Below, in pieces: positions 39,363 through 53,100 of a stretch of 64,000 nucleotides of DNA. The first letter of the stretch is position 1, and each line of letters starts with the position of its first letter. The notes beneath the pieces were generated by a model. That model did no database searches. It worked only from the letters and a program-made list of their open reading frames with translations, and was not told the origin of the DNA. Origin of the DNA: Setaria digitata (lineage: Eukaryota; Nematoda; Chromadorea; Rhabditida; Setariidae); the NCBI GenBank assembly GCA_003640385.1, contig RCAB01000005.1, forward strand, positions 496,001 through 560,000, read 5' to 3'. Position numbers and translations under genes: made by a program.

Positions 39363-41114
39363 ATGTGGCGTTGTTTTCTGAATTTGGTATTTTCAGGCAG
39401 AAACAATGACAGGCCACGAATATCCACAGTGCATCAAGTGATCGATTGCCCCGTTTACCTTTCTTTACATCCTTTGACATTGCACAAAGCAGCGCTTTAT
39501 ATACCCCATTCTTGCCTTCAACTGAATTTGCTGAAATCTGTCAAAACAAGTAGTAGCACGACGGCGTTTTCACGAGCTGCCGGTTGGCTTTGCTGTGGTA
39601 CACGAAGCCACGATGACGATGAAAGTAGTACATATGATAGGACTACCTCTGCACGTCTCTCTTCTTCGGGTAATATCACAGGATTTTCTCACACTTTCAC
39701 CTCATCGTAAAATTGAAAATCTCAGTGGGACTTGTTGAGCATTTTGAGCTAACAGCAATGAGGAAAAATGGAATTCAGATCCTCCTTCTCTTCTAGACTC
39801 GTTAACATACTGTCACATGTTACAAAGTAGTTTCTGGTTTTATAGTAACACAAGGAGGTCAACAGTATGGAAGGAAGATATCTCCTGTTGGCAAGTTACA
39901 AGTTGTTGAACATATCGTTTCACCGAAATATGAAACATTACCAGCTGACCCTGTGATGGATCATCTTGCATCTTTCGATAGCTTTTCCGATTTGGGTAAG
40001 TTCGGTGCTTGGATCAATATTTAGTTGGAAATTTCTCGGTTTGACATTGATTACTTAAATAATGTAATATTTTGCTTCTTCCATGACTCTTATGATCTTT
40101 TTAATCCAGAGCTGTGAAGTTATTGGAATTTTTTTTAATCGAATATCCCATAAGAATTGAACGTCGCCTTTCAGCAGTTTCTTTTTTTTTATCCATAAAA
40201 TTCGGCATGTAAACTTTGTTAGTCTTATTACTTTCAGCAAATGTTAAAAACATCCGGATTGATTAGAAGTTTGATTAGAGAATTATGAATTTCTCTGTAA
40301 GAATTCTAAACATTCTACATAGCATATTTTTTGGCTTCTAAATTTTTTGCTTCTGAAGCTTTTAAAACTGTGTTTTCGGTTTTTTTGTGAGTTTTTATTA
40401 TTTTATTTTATTTTTTTTTTGAGTTTTTATTATTTTATTTTATTTTTTTGTTCGTTATTTCATTAGTTTGGGCATAAAAAAGAAGAAATTTATATGTATC
40501 ATGAAAGAGAGTTAGAAAATTTGGCACATTTTAATTACATCTTCTTCTTTATTTGAGGAGCCCGATGTGCTTTAGGGTAGTATTAAATACGAACTATATT
40601 AATCTCTACTCGGTTTGCGTGAAAGAGTATCCTTGAAAGAATTTCTGGCCTTATTTTCTAAAAACATGTTGAATGAACTTGCAGTTCCAGAGCTGTTTTT
40701 TCCTTTCTTGATGACGAAAAATTGTCGTATTATTTTGGAAGTTATTGTAATTTATCTAGTTAAATGTTCTGCTGTTCGATTCAGTACTTTTCTAGCTGAA
40801 ACCAAAGGCTGTTTCTCGTTTTCTTATTGAGTGCAAAGACCCAAAGATCTTATAAAACAATAGTTTTCACATTATTTTTTGCATCAACTGCAGGTCCTGA
40901 ATCTCGGAAACAATCATCCGCTGAAGAATACCGAAATCAAGTGTTGATACCGCAGTTGCTAGGTACGTCTAACATATATCACTTTGGTTTACTACCCACA
41001 TTAGGCGTTTTCCGAAAGTCACTGGTTTTTTTTTTTTGTTGATGTTCTCTTGCTTTTATGGTTATCAAATTTTTCTAAGGAGGTGAAACAATGAAATAAG
41101 ATTTTCTTTTCTTC

Positions 41115-41145
<31 letters not shown>

Positions 41146-44100
41146 CTGAAAGGGAAATTTTTTCAATGGCTCCTATTTAAAATATAATGTGAAACGCATT
41201 ATCTGCTCATCTATCGTTTGACTTTCGGTCCATTCTACAAGAATAGTGAGCCAAAGAGCTCTAAACTAATGAGATCATCAGGTAATAGCATTTTTTCTAT
41301 TTATATTTCCCTAACATGACGACTTGACGACGTATCAAATAACATACTTTTTGTTGCCTTTAAAGTCTTTCAATTTAAGTCATTTAGATCTAGTTTTTGA
41401 GATTTCATATTTTTCAATGAGAAAAAGAATTTCGTGGTGATAATTGGAAAGTAGTGAAAAGAAATGTAATCCGTTTCACTCCCAAAGATAGCGTCCCTCT
41501 CTCGCTTGGCGGTTATCGTCTCTTAATTTCGCTGATAAGATTTGCCGTGAAATCTCAGAATGAGTAAAAGCACATGTGCATGTCTCTCCCCTCAGCATGT
41601 TCTTGTTGATTCGTAGCTGTGATCGTATAAAGATGGACGAAATCCCGCAATATTAACATTCGTTATTCAATTTCTGTATACGTTACTTGTTATATTATTT
41701 ATTACGAATTTACGCTTGTAAAGCTTATCTTCGGGTTCTTTCCTTGCTGGAGAAAGATCTGAGTTAGCAAAAGTTTGTTTCTTTTTTCTTTATTATATCA
41801 AGGTGAATGTTAATGTTTTACTACGATTATTTATTTATTCATGCTCTTTCTTTCTCTTCCTCTCTCTCTGATGGAAAAGTATGCTATGTCTCGAAAACAT
41901 TTAAAAAGAGCAGTGAAGGATAAATTAATTGCTTTGAGTTTGAAATCGAGAGGATTTTTTAGCCTTTCAGTCTTTAAATACGATGATTGGTTTTATCAAA
42001 GAAGTTCTAAACTTTAAGGTAATGCTGTCCCATCAAGTCACCGTAATATTACTTGTGTTTGCAAGAGTCAGCCGAACAGTTGAGTCCCTTAGATGTTGTT
42101 TTCGAATATTTTTCAAGTATTTAAAAATTAATGCTAGCAGTTATTTGGTAAAAATTGGTTTATTTTCACCCATTACTTTCATTACCATAAATCACTCCTG
42201 TCTGGTTGCAAACCTTCACTGTCAGTATATTTCGTTATGGCAATTAAAGCGACTGTCTTTTAGATAGCTTGAAGAGGATTAAAGGATAGTTGTGTTATTT
42301 TTGAACAAGTGCACTCTTTCCAACTTTATCCATCGAACCGGAACAGTTTGGCTATTGTGCATTGTTCATATATGAAGCGTCCGTCCTATGATTCTTTTAT
42401 TCTGCCGATTTTATGACGCTTTTATTGCTCTGTTCCGTTCTCAATTAATGTTCAGCAGTAACAACACTAATGTGTTATGTAGGAACAACAGGTAAGACTG
42501 TCTTGCTAGCTTTCTTCTCGACAGGTGTGTTACTTGTTTTTCCTTATATAGTGTTCTTTGTCACAAACATTATTTATTACGGCACGTTTTAAGGTCAGAA
42601 TCATCTTTTGACGATTAAATATTATTGATCCTGATGTAGTCAGATGTAGATCTTACGAAGGTTTTCTTGTAAACACTTTATATGCCGGACTAGTCCCAAT
42701 TTTTTCCAGCTCATTTTGATACTTTTCTGTGGTTAAAGTATTTAGTTTAAACTTGATTATTTTGCACGGAGAATATTTTCCTCTCGTTGCTTTAAGTATT
42801 TCCAACAAGTTCCAAGATTTTTCGCATTGCTTTTCTGATGTATGCAGTGAAGATTCGTAAGTGAATTAATTATGTCAAGGTAGAATGGCTAGTTGTCGCG
42901 GTTTCATAGGTATCTTATTTATTTTTGACAGATTGCTCAGAATTTTTCGAATGATGGAGAAGTGAGCTCTCGAGCAATAGGTCGCTTCTCACCTTCGATC
43001 AGTTCTAACCTTGATTATTTGTTCCATCCTTTCAATCTTTCACTTTGGCTGTTTTCAACCTTAACCCAAACTTGCATTTGTTTTTTTATCAAAAAAGTTC
43101 TTTTGAAATTAGCAGTTGCAATTGTAGTTGTAAAGTGCATTTTTTTTTTTTGTCTTTTAATTTCTGCAAAACAGGGAGGAGGAGGTACTGTGGTGGTTTG
43201 AAGCAGTCAATGAACTGTTTCCAAAACTAAAATATTACTTGAACCACTACTGCATGAGGAAATATTATAACCATTTATTTAAATTGTTGCCATGATTTAA
43301 TCTTTGATTATAAGAATTAAAAGAATTATAGGAAGTTCTGTTGTCCTATTGCCTAAGGTTGTCAGTGCTTTTTTTTTTTCTTTTTTTGATTATCCAACTT
43401 GTCTTTCTTGGAAAAAAAAGTATCATTCAAAAATAGTGTACTACATCAATCAGAAAAGAGGGGGTTTCTGATATATCAAACACTACTCATTGAACAACCC
43501 CGCTGATATTCTTTAGAAAACTGTTAAAAAGAATACGAAAGGTCAGATTTACGTTAATTACTATTTGGAAGATTCGATAGACAGAGAAGATCCTTACTTT
43601 AAAGAAATGCTATTGTTCCACTGAAACCGTTCTTTGTTTTTTATTTCTTTAAAATACCAATTTGCCATTTGCCCTCGCTATTTGCAGCAATTTACATTTT
43701 TCATATTAACTGGGGATTGATGCTCTTTCTGTTCTATGTGACGATTTAGAAAGTTATTTGCTCTTCGGGCAGACTTCGCTTTTGACCTCAATTCTGTTAC
43801 AATATTTCGATATAGAAAGCTTGTTTTAGACTTCAGGCAAGCACACAGCGTATTCAAAAAATTCAGTATTTCCATAAAAATTCAGTACTTCCCATAAAAA
43901 CGTTAGGATTTTGCGAATTCCGTTTAAAATCAGAAGTACTTTAATTCTTTATGTATGTAAAACACATCCTCATAACGTATTATTTTTTGCACCAAAGGCA
44001 TCTAGGAATTCTTCATCCTTCACTCAGAAAACGAAAACAGGATCAAGGCTTTTTCTAGTCCCATTGAGGCTGATTTAGTGATAAGGTATTTTAAAAGAGC

Positions 44101-47100
44101 TCTAGTCAAAAAGAATTTCGAATTCGATATATTTTTATTCGATATACTTGTCATATCAAGATTTCTTTCTGATTTTGTCAAATGAAATTAACGAAATTGT
44201 AATTTTCTCCTTTCATAAGCGGAGAATGTTTCAGTACGTTTCTACAATATTTCAGTTTTAGTAGATGATGCAACTATTGCTATTGCTATATTACATTTAT
44301 AAGCCAAAGCTAAAAATGAAAGCCATTGCAAGCCGCTTTACCAGAAGTGAAAAACAGGTCGCAGTAGCGGCGTCTGCTTATAGTATCTGATAAGATCCTT
44401 CCTGAGATCCTCGACAGACTTCCAGTTGCCACCTTATATCAAATTTATTGAATTATGTTTTATTAACATTGTTTAAGTTTTATTGATGTTGCTTGCTGTA
44501 GCAGGGAGACATCTGCACCCGTACCATGTTCCTTCAGATTTGGAAGCTTTGGATTCATTCCCGAAAACTTCCATTGCCATATATTCAAAGAGTAATTTGT
44601 TTCAACGTTTGTTTCATCAACAAGAGCGAATTTTAAATATAAATAAAATGCTGGTGATTAGAAATACAATAGTGATAGACTATATCATATCGGTTTCCAA
44701 ATTCAGTTACGGGAACGAGTTCTGTGATAGCCGAAAGTCGGCCACGACAACAGCATGACGGAAATTGTTTCTCTAATTCTGCGTCCATCTTGCATGCTTC
44801 TGGCCTTATTTTACATCGGCAACAAGCAACAATTGTAAAAGATGTAGCATGTCAGTGTAATGGTGAAAATGATAATGCTAACGATGATGACAATGATAGT
44901 ATCGATGCTTGTGGTTGCGCCTCAGATGATGATTTTTTTCCAGTACATCCATCATTGCCTGTTAAAACCTGCGCTTCACGCAAAAGGTATGTGAGAAACG
45001 ACGTTTCCGTAACTCGTGAAATTCTGTAACCCTAACCTGGTTTGATTTTTCTTCAGAAAAGTCTGTCGATTTATTAGGACATATTATGTTGAGAATTTCG
45101 ACGGGATCGGTGTTATTCAACTTAAACATTTGTGAAACTATTCCTTTGGTGGGCTCAGAAGGGGTAGTGAAGCTAACGAATTCCACTAGTTTTTGAAGAT
45201 TGGATTGTGCATGAAGCCTTCAGCTGTATGTGTTTACAATGGCGGTTATGTTTAACACACTGTTTATCTGTTTACAGTCATTTTCCTAATCTTTCTACTT
45301 TAAGACACCTGGTAACATTTCGTTCGCCGCTGAGTTGCATGAAACTATTAGACGAGTTAGGAAGTGAAAATGTACCATTGTTTGCTGATACATTCTGTAA
45401 CTCCTTACTTTCTTCCCCGGTGGAAACAACCGATCAGAAGACGTCAGCCTGTCAGAACGCTGCTCGTCTGCCTTCTGATGGTACCACTGACATCTCGATA
45501 GCACCCACTTCTGTTACTGCTACTGCAACAGTCACTGCTGACACGACTACTGAGCAGCATGAATCAGAAAGTGCTTTTACTGCTACCGTCAACAGCATTT
45601 CGACTAGGAAAATGACGTTGGCATCATGTTATGATATCACCGTCGTTCGGGTTCGACGTCTAATGCTATCACGATCAGCTAGTGACTCCAAATTGTTAAT
45701 CGATACCAGGCCATACCCACAGCTTGGGCTTGCTGGTATACATCCATATGACGCACATTGTAAAGGTATTGATGAACTAAGTCGTGTAACTGCAGATATC
45801 GCGGCCGAGAATCCCGATATGGTCCGTTTCCAACAAGTACTCAATTCATGGGTAAGTTATTCACGTTGGAATTCGATTTTGAATAGATTTAAAATGAAAT
45901 CCACATAATACATACAGTGTCAAAAATATACCTCAGTAAGCAAGGGGTGGATAAAGGTAGTAAAATCCTGTTTCTACTGTAAGCTCGATGTAACCTCACA
46001 GTAGACAACTGTGGAGTAGGAGAACATCACATTGTAAAATACTGAGACTGAAGTACTAAATAATGTTTTAGAATTTTCACAAATTAGACAGGAAGGGCTT
46101 CATTATATTGCTCCCGTCCATCATTAATAAAATATAATAGTAAAAACTGGTGTAATCATTTTATTGCCAGCTGTCAGAATGAAATCGATGATACTTTTAA
46201 TTGTTTTTTAGGGAATATCTACCTTATGACAAAGTGGGGCGTTTATTCTTTTGGGAATGCTAGTGCATAAATCCTAACACTTGAGTTTTCAAATTCACAT
46301 TGAGTTCCGCTGTCACCACATAGTGACAGTTCCATTTACTTTAATCGATGGTAATAGTGGTCTATACATTCACGGTAAAATGAACAGTACATAAATTAAT
46401 ATGTTTTCACCATTGATGGTGCAAAAAAAGTTCCGATGACACAATTTCCTGCTGTTATGTCAACAAAGTTCATATGTTAGTTAAGTGGTTTAGTGCATCG
46501 TCGAACTATGTCTGACGAACTTCTGAAAAATTTCTTGAGAATGTGCTTCTATTTTTGGACATAATTTTTCATTGATCTGAGATGTATTTAGTTGGGAACG
46601 ATGGCATCTGTTCAGATTGAAGACGTGAATTCAAATTTATAGAACATTGCAGATCGGAGTACATACTGGTGCACGAATAGCAGCTTTCTTGCTCATCTCA
46701 AAAGAATGTAATTCCTGCTTTTGTCAGGTAAGTCTTTGCTTTTGTTTTTTTTTTTTTTTTTTCAAGATTATCAGGAATTTTGTTGAATACCCTTTTTATG
46801 TAATACTGTTTGAATATAATCATCCTGAACATGTCTGAGTTGATTGGTCTTTTCATACTACTGTGAATGTCCTCTGCAAATCTTCCAAAGTCTCGGGAAT
46901 ATGGGCCTTTTTTTTTCTGTTATTAGTTAATCTTTACCTCTAACCTAAACAAATCCGTCTTTTTACTAGTTAGACAAATAGCAGTATGTATGATATGCAT
47001 AGCATTTGCTTTTTCCCCTTTCTTAATTTCTAGATTTTTGCAAAACTTTTCAAAAGGTTATGATCTGGACAACTTCATCAACTATATCAACTTCATCAAG

Positions 47101-50100
47101 AACTGCTAAATTTGATCCTCACATTTGCTTATTATTTTACCTTTTATTCACCCATCACTCCATCTTTTTATTCGGTTTTTCTTTGGTATAAAAGATATTA
47201 CCTTCCATTCTTTTTAAAGAAAATTGTTATTAAAATCGGACTTTGCATTCGTACGATATTTCTCTTCCCTTCAGTATCGTTTTAGGTAACTACTGTATCT
47301 TACTCTCATCTCTCTCTTACTCTCATCATACTACAAAGCGTCAATTGTTGGTGCATTTCACGTACGTACGTAAAACATGTCGATCATGTTATTCTACTGT
47401 TGTGTGGATATCGGATGCTTGTTTTCTCTTCCTGGTCTGTTGATTAAATTAATATACGGCGATGAGTGTTAGTTATCGAAAACTGCTTTTATTTATCAGA
47501 CATTATAGTAGTTGACTGGCTTTTCTGATCGTTAGCGGTGGTTTTTTGACAATTATAGAAGTGTTCATAGCTGATTTTGACACATGCGTTGAATGATAAT
47601 ACAGTAATGAGCTTGTTTGTGTTGCAGAATACAAATTGATCTCCTGCACTCACTAATTTCACTTTTGTCAAGGTAGACTTCCAGAGGAGGGCTTTGAAGT
47701 AACTGCTTATTGGTTCTTCCTGTCTTATCTTTTCTGTCCCATCTTGCACTTTTCTTCTTATTTGCATGGTTTATTTTTTTTTTCTGATGCGCGCATCACT
47801 TCACTCTTTGTTTATGTTATTTACGATGTGTTCTATTGACTTAGAATCTGACCACGAAAAAGTAAGAACTTATCAACATTTTATCAACTTACGTGTTCTG
47901 ACCAACAGGCCTTCGCAGTAATAGTAGCAAGCTCCAATGAAAAGGCATTTCAAAACTAAAGAACAAATTTTTATTACCATTTCTGCCCATATGATCTCTG
48001 GTATTCTGCCTGATTGATGAAAATATCGTTTAGTGTTTAGTGCTTTCTTTGATTCGAATTCAAAGCTATGTTGGTGGTTCTTCAGTAACATCAACTGCAA
48101 TTTCTGAAAAGATTTGTGATTAAAAGACTCACTTCATGTTGCATTTGACTTTCGAAAGGTAGAAAAGTTTCGTTCATCTCATTTTTTATCTCTTTTTACT
48201 TCCAAATAAAAAAACAAATCAAGTACATATATATATATATATATATACATTTGATATTATATATATATATATAATATCAAATGTTATTTCTGTAAAATAT
48301 GCCGAAAGAAATTTAGCTCATGCCTGTAAATGTTATGCAGCACATATTTCGTCCATTTTTATTACGTTTGTTAGCATTGGCATTAAACAAAAGTTGAATA
48401 GAGAATAGTTTCTTAGATCGTTTTTTTTAGGCAGTGGAAAATAATTAAGGAAGGCAAGCCATTTCCTAATTTAAAGTGTTCAAGATTTCTTTTGATTACG
48501 ATATTGTTGTCACATAAAGTTGATTTCGGGAAAATAACTATTACAGAAATAAACTGCAGATGCCTATTTACCTTACATTTGATAAAGAAAGTATTATAAA
48601 GCTGATTTTAGAATTCCAGTACTTCATGGCTGCTTTTATTGGTGGTTCTTGTTTACTGCAAATTGAAATTTAGTATTTCAGGTTTGTGGGAATCAGTTGC
48701 TTAAAGAACCGATCTATTGCGTAAGTTTTAATCATATTTTATGCCTCTTTCTCTACAGATTATTTATTTTTTTTTTTTTACCAAGTCATTATTTCGTAAA
48801 ACTTCTCTATAAAGTGACTTTTTCACAGCCATGCGGAAATTACTGGGACGATTTTGTAGCAATTCGAGATATTAAGGTTAAAGTACTTGATCAAAAGGTC
48901 ATATAGGCTTGGAAGTTTTACCATGTTTTTTTTTAAGGAAATAAATTTGTGATGTAATTAATTCGGTTACCAAACCACTACAACTTTTTGAGTGCTGAGA
49001 CATTCTTAAGTACACCAAACAATTTATTTGAAGGACCATTCCTGTAAAGCCCACTTGAAGTGAGGTCATTGGAAGGACAAATTTACAAAGAAATATTGGG
49101 TAAGAATGAATGGAAAAGGGCTTAACTTTAGTAGCAAGTAAGGGTAAGGGATGTTGGGATAAACGAAAGCAGAGAAGAGAGGAGAGTTTCGGTTGAATGC
49201 AAAATTGATTTCATGAATTGTCAAACTTTTGGGCCCATCTTATTGTGACAAGGACTGATTTTTATACTGCAGGAGCGTAAAACGCAAACAGCGAATGTCT
49301 CCCTCGTCTCTGCGAACCCGTCCTGAGGGCCAGTATTTCTATGATGCCCTTTCATCCACCATACCGATAAGACGACATATTGGGTATACGTAGTAGGGCT
49401 TTGAGATCAGTGGCTCTTCGTACGGTTTTCTGCTTATGCAGTGCAATTATAGTTTGTCTCTGTGGCAGGGAGGAATTCACATTTAGTGTATTGCATTTTC
49501 ATTACAAACTAGAACTGGAACAGTAGAAGAACTAGTTGAGAGAGACAGATGTGCATTGGAAAGTAGGAAGCTGATCGAGAATGTTATATTGCAGGATATT
49601 AAAGTGATGATTAGTTGTTTGTTACGTGACTCATTATTTGGGTAGAACAAAGCTCTGAAGTTTACTTTTAAAGGGTGGTGCCGATGTGTTGTGGTCACTT
49701 TTTAATGGAGATGGTGCATTGTTAAACAGTAAGAATTTGTCACCTCCACCGTACACACCTCATGCACCTTATGTTTATGTCGATATCGATATGCTGAGTG
49801 AGGCGAGTTCACTTTCCATCACATTTATTTATTACTTATAAATTTTTCAGAGATCATCTAAGAGATTTGGACGGATGATGTTCGGCCCTGAGTAAAGCCT
49901 TAGTTTGCATGGACATTGCTTCTGATGATGCTCCGTCTCTTCTGTATCTTTTCGATAACATCTTGAAGCACCTGTTTCAGTTAGCCTATTTAGTGTCAGC
50001 TCTCGAGTTGTACAGCTTCCTGCATAATCACATCTATTATCTGACGTCTTCCTCTTCACCCCACTGCTTCTCGCTTTTTTTCATTTTCCTGCTTGTTGCT

Positions 50101-53100
50101 CTTTTCTCGTTCTTTTCTTAATGGACCAACTAAACAGGTTCCATTCTCTTTAGTAGCCATCCCTTTTTTTTGCAGAGATCAGCTTGTGGTCGTGCATAAT
50201 TAACGTGCACTTGTGCATTTCATTTCTTATATGGAGAAGAAGGATTTTTTCGAGATTTGGCAGTGCAAAATTGGTGGACAGTTACTGAATAATTGCTTCA
50301 TTTGTCACTAGTCCTCATTCTTTTAAGATGCTTCTTCTTTATTTCCATAATACTTTTACTTCTCAACTTCCGAAATGTCATCTTACCTTTGTAACTTTCA
50401 TTCCGCTGTGATTTGATGAATTTACACTCCCATGTTTTGTTTAAGGTCCAAAAATTTCATATGAAAGAACGTTTGTTATGCATGTTATCCATGTTATATA
50501 ATCGTTACATATTAGAGCTGTAAAATTAGTTATGTTTAGGAACCTGTTTTTTCAAACTTTTTAGTCTCCAATTAACAGGATTAAAACCGAAATTTTTTGC
50601 TATAAATGCCTAAATTTTGCAATTGTAAATTCCCGTCGCATCTCCAATTTTTGAGAGTGTTAGTAGTTGACAGCTGAGTGAACTTTTCTGTTATTAAGAC
50701 TTTCGAATACGGCTCTATTATTGCTATTTCCACTTTTTCTTGAAAGTTGCGCTAGTGATTGCGACCAGTTAACAATCAAGTCTGAATGTTTTGTGGGGCG
50801 CCTTTCGTTACCTCTAAACTCTCTACTTTTCCTTAAGTCTTGGTTTCATTTATCCAAAGAATGCCTTTCCCCGTAATCTTCAGTTGTTTTTCTTTCTTTT
50901 TGCTTGTTGTTTCATATGATGATAATTTGTTAAAGCAGTCAGTTGCCTGAACCTGAACGTTTTCTTAGTTTTCTTTTTTGTTTAGTTGCACTGAATGTCT
51001 TAATTATCGTTAGCTTGCCAAAACTCTATCCTAAATTATGATATTGCAGGAGTTTCGAGAAAGAATACACATTATAATTCAGAACAGTGGCAGTGAAGGA
51101 AATTTACAGAGGGATTCCATCAGTGGCACCCTTTTTCTATTACAAGCTCGGAGCAATTTTATTGCCGGCCTACTCCTAGTACACCAGAATGAATGGTGTG
51201 TTTATTATTGAAGTAGTAATAGTTGTTGTTTTTTAATCGTTATAATGATAAGTTCTGGAACAAGAAGGAGAAGGGATAACTGTTAGTTCATAGTCCAGTT
51301 TGCTTTTAGCTCAGGTCTCTTCTCCGAGTCTTTACGGAAGTCTTGAACAGGAGCAGTTCACGCAGCTTTATTTCGACGAAGTTTTTTAAAGATTTTCTTA
51401 CTTAAACCTTATTGTGGGGATTTTCCTATGAATTACACGCTACAGTTTTTTTTCCTGTATTTGCCGTTTGTTTCCAATAATTTCTGTGAAAATAATTGCT
51501 GGTAATACTTTAAGATTAGTATTAAACAGATCTTATAGTACTAACCTTTCTTTGCTGAAAGGATTTCCAGATTAGACGAGAGGAGAAAAAAAAGATTGAG
51601 AAATAGAGCAGTTTTTTGATGACACACCTTTCCCTTTCCCTATTGTCGAAGTATTTCGAGTTTATATCTTTGTAATTTTATGAAACAAAAGATTTCAGTA
51701 CAGCAGAAACGGAACGAAATGTTATAATGCCTCATTTGCACTTGATTGCTGCGTTATTATCTATTGTTGCCAATATCGAAGAACAGAAACGCATAGCACA
51801 ACAGTCCGAAGTATTCCTTACCATGGCACAGAATGTATTCTCCAGTTTACGTTAGTTTCAAGTTTCTTCCCAACTGTTCATCACTTTTGGATCTAATTTT
51901 TGGCAGGCAAAATAATTTTCATGATTATATCTGAATTTCAATTCATCAGTTTCGTAATGATCAAGACACACTCAGCGTTTAGTAAGTGGAAAATAGACAT
52001 AGAACATTGCTCACACAGTTTTTTGTTTAGTTATGGCTTGGTTAGACCCACTAGTTATTGAAAAAATATCAAATCCTCTCTCTTCTTCATTAATTCTGTA
52101 AAAATTTTTTATTCAGAAGATATGAATTTACTGGTGAGAAATATAACGAAAGAAGCTAAAACTCTTGTGCACGCGGAAATGTAAGTTAAAGTTTTTGATT
52201 TCTCACTTTAAATTATTTATTTGAATACTTTTCACTTCAGTATCAAATGTATCAAATATCTATATCAATTAAAATTTTTCATCATATTGAAAAGTTTTTT
52301 CATATTGTCTGTATTTGCTTTCCAGTTGTTCTTTATTTCTTCTCGATAGAGAAAACTCCGAGTTAGTTGCGGAAGTATTCGAGAAAAATGGTTCAAACGA
52401 TGAGTACTTGACAGAAATTAGGATGCCAGTATCACTGGGCATTGTTGGCCATGTGGCAAGCACTGGACAGATGATGAATGTCAAAGAAGCTTATAGGTAG
52501 GTTGCTGACTTTTTTTGGCTGAAATCAAGAGGGATATCTTGTCGTCCTTGATCAATTTCTGTGACGAAGCCTTGAAATTTAGCGCTGTAATAATTATCTT
52601 GTTGCTTACCAGTGGATTATGCTGGATTGGAGAGGAATCTTTCTGCATGTTAAAAAGTTTTGGAAAAATTATATTTCATCTTTGGAAATCGTGGAGTAGA
52701 AAAAATTTAATGCAACGAATAGATAACCTTGTCTGTTGGAGTATTTTCAAATTCCAAAGGTCGACGCATATATCATTTATGTTGTAATTTCAGCCATCCG
52801 GCTTTCTACCCAAAAGTGGATGAACGAACCGGTTTTGTTACACGGAATATTTTATGTTTCCCGATCAAAGATAGTTCTGGTTGGAGTTATTTAAATAGCA
52901 AATTCAAATAAATTCGCTTTATTGTGTTCATAAATTAACGTTTTTAATCAAAAGTCTTCAAATTTTTAGACGAGAAAGATTCGAATAGAACTGGGGAATT
53001 GCTTTCGTGTCCTTTCAGTTCCAAAGATTCAGTAGTTTGTGTTTTGTGGTTCTAATAAATTCTTTGACTTCTTGCTACCATCCGCAGAATCATAGGAAAC

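Noticed and set aside
53091..53095. Acceptor GCAG at 53086-53089 for the pde-2 exon
   Set aside because: It would place the exon out of phase and hit a TAG. The acceptor ending at 53095 restores [11 protein letters not shown], matching PDE2 GAF-B.
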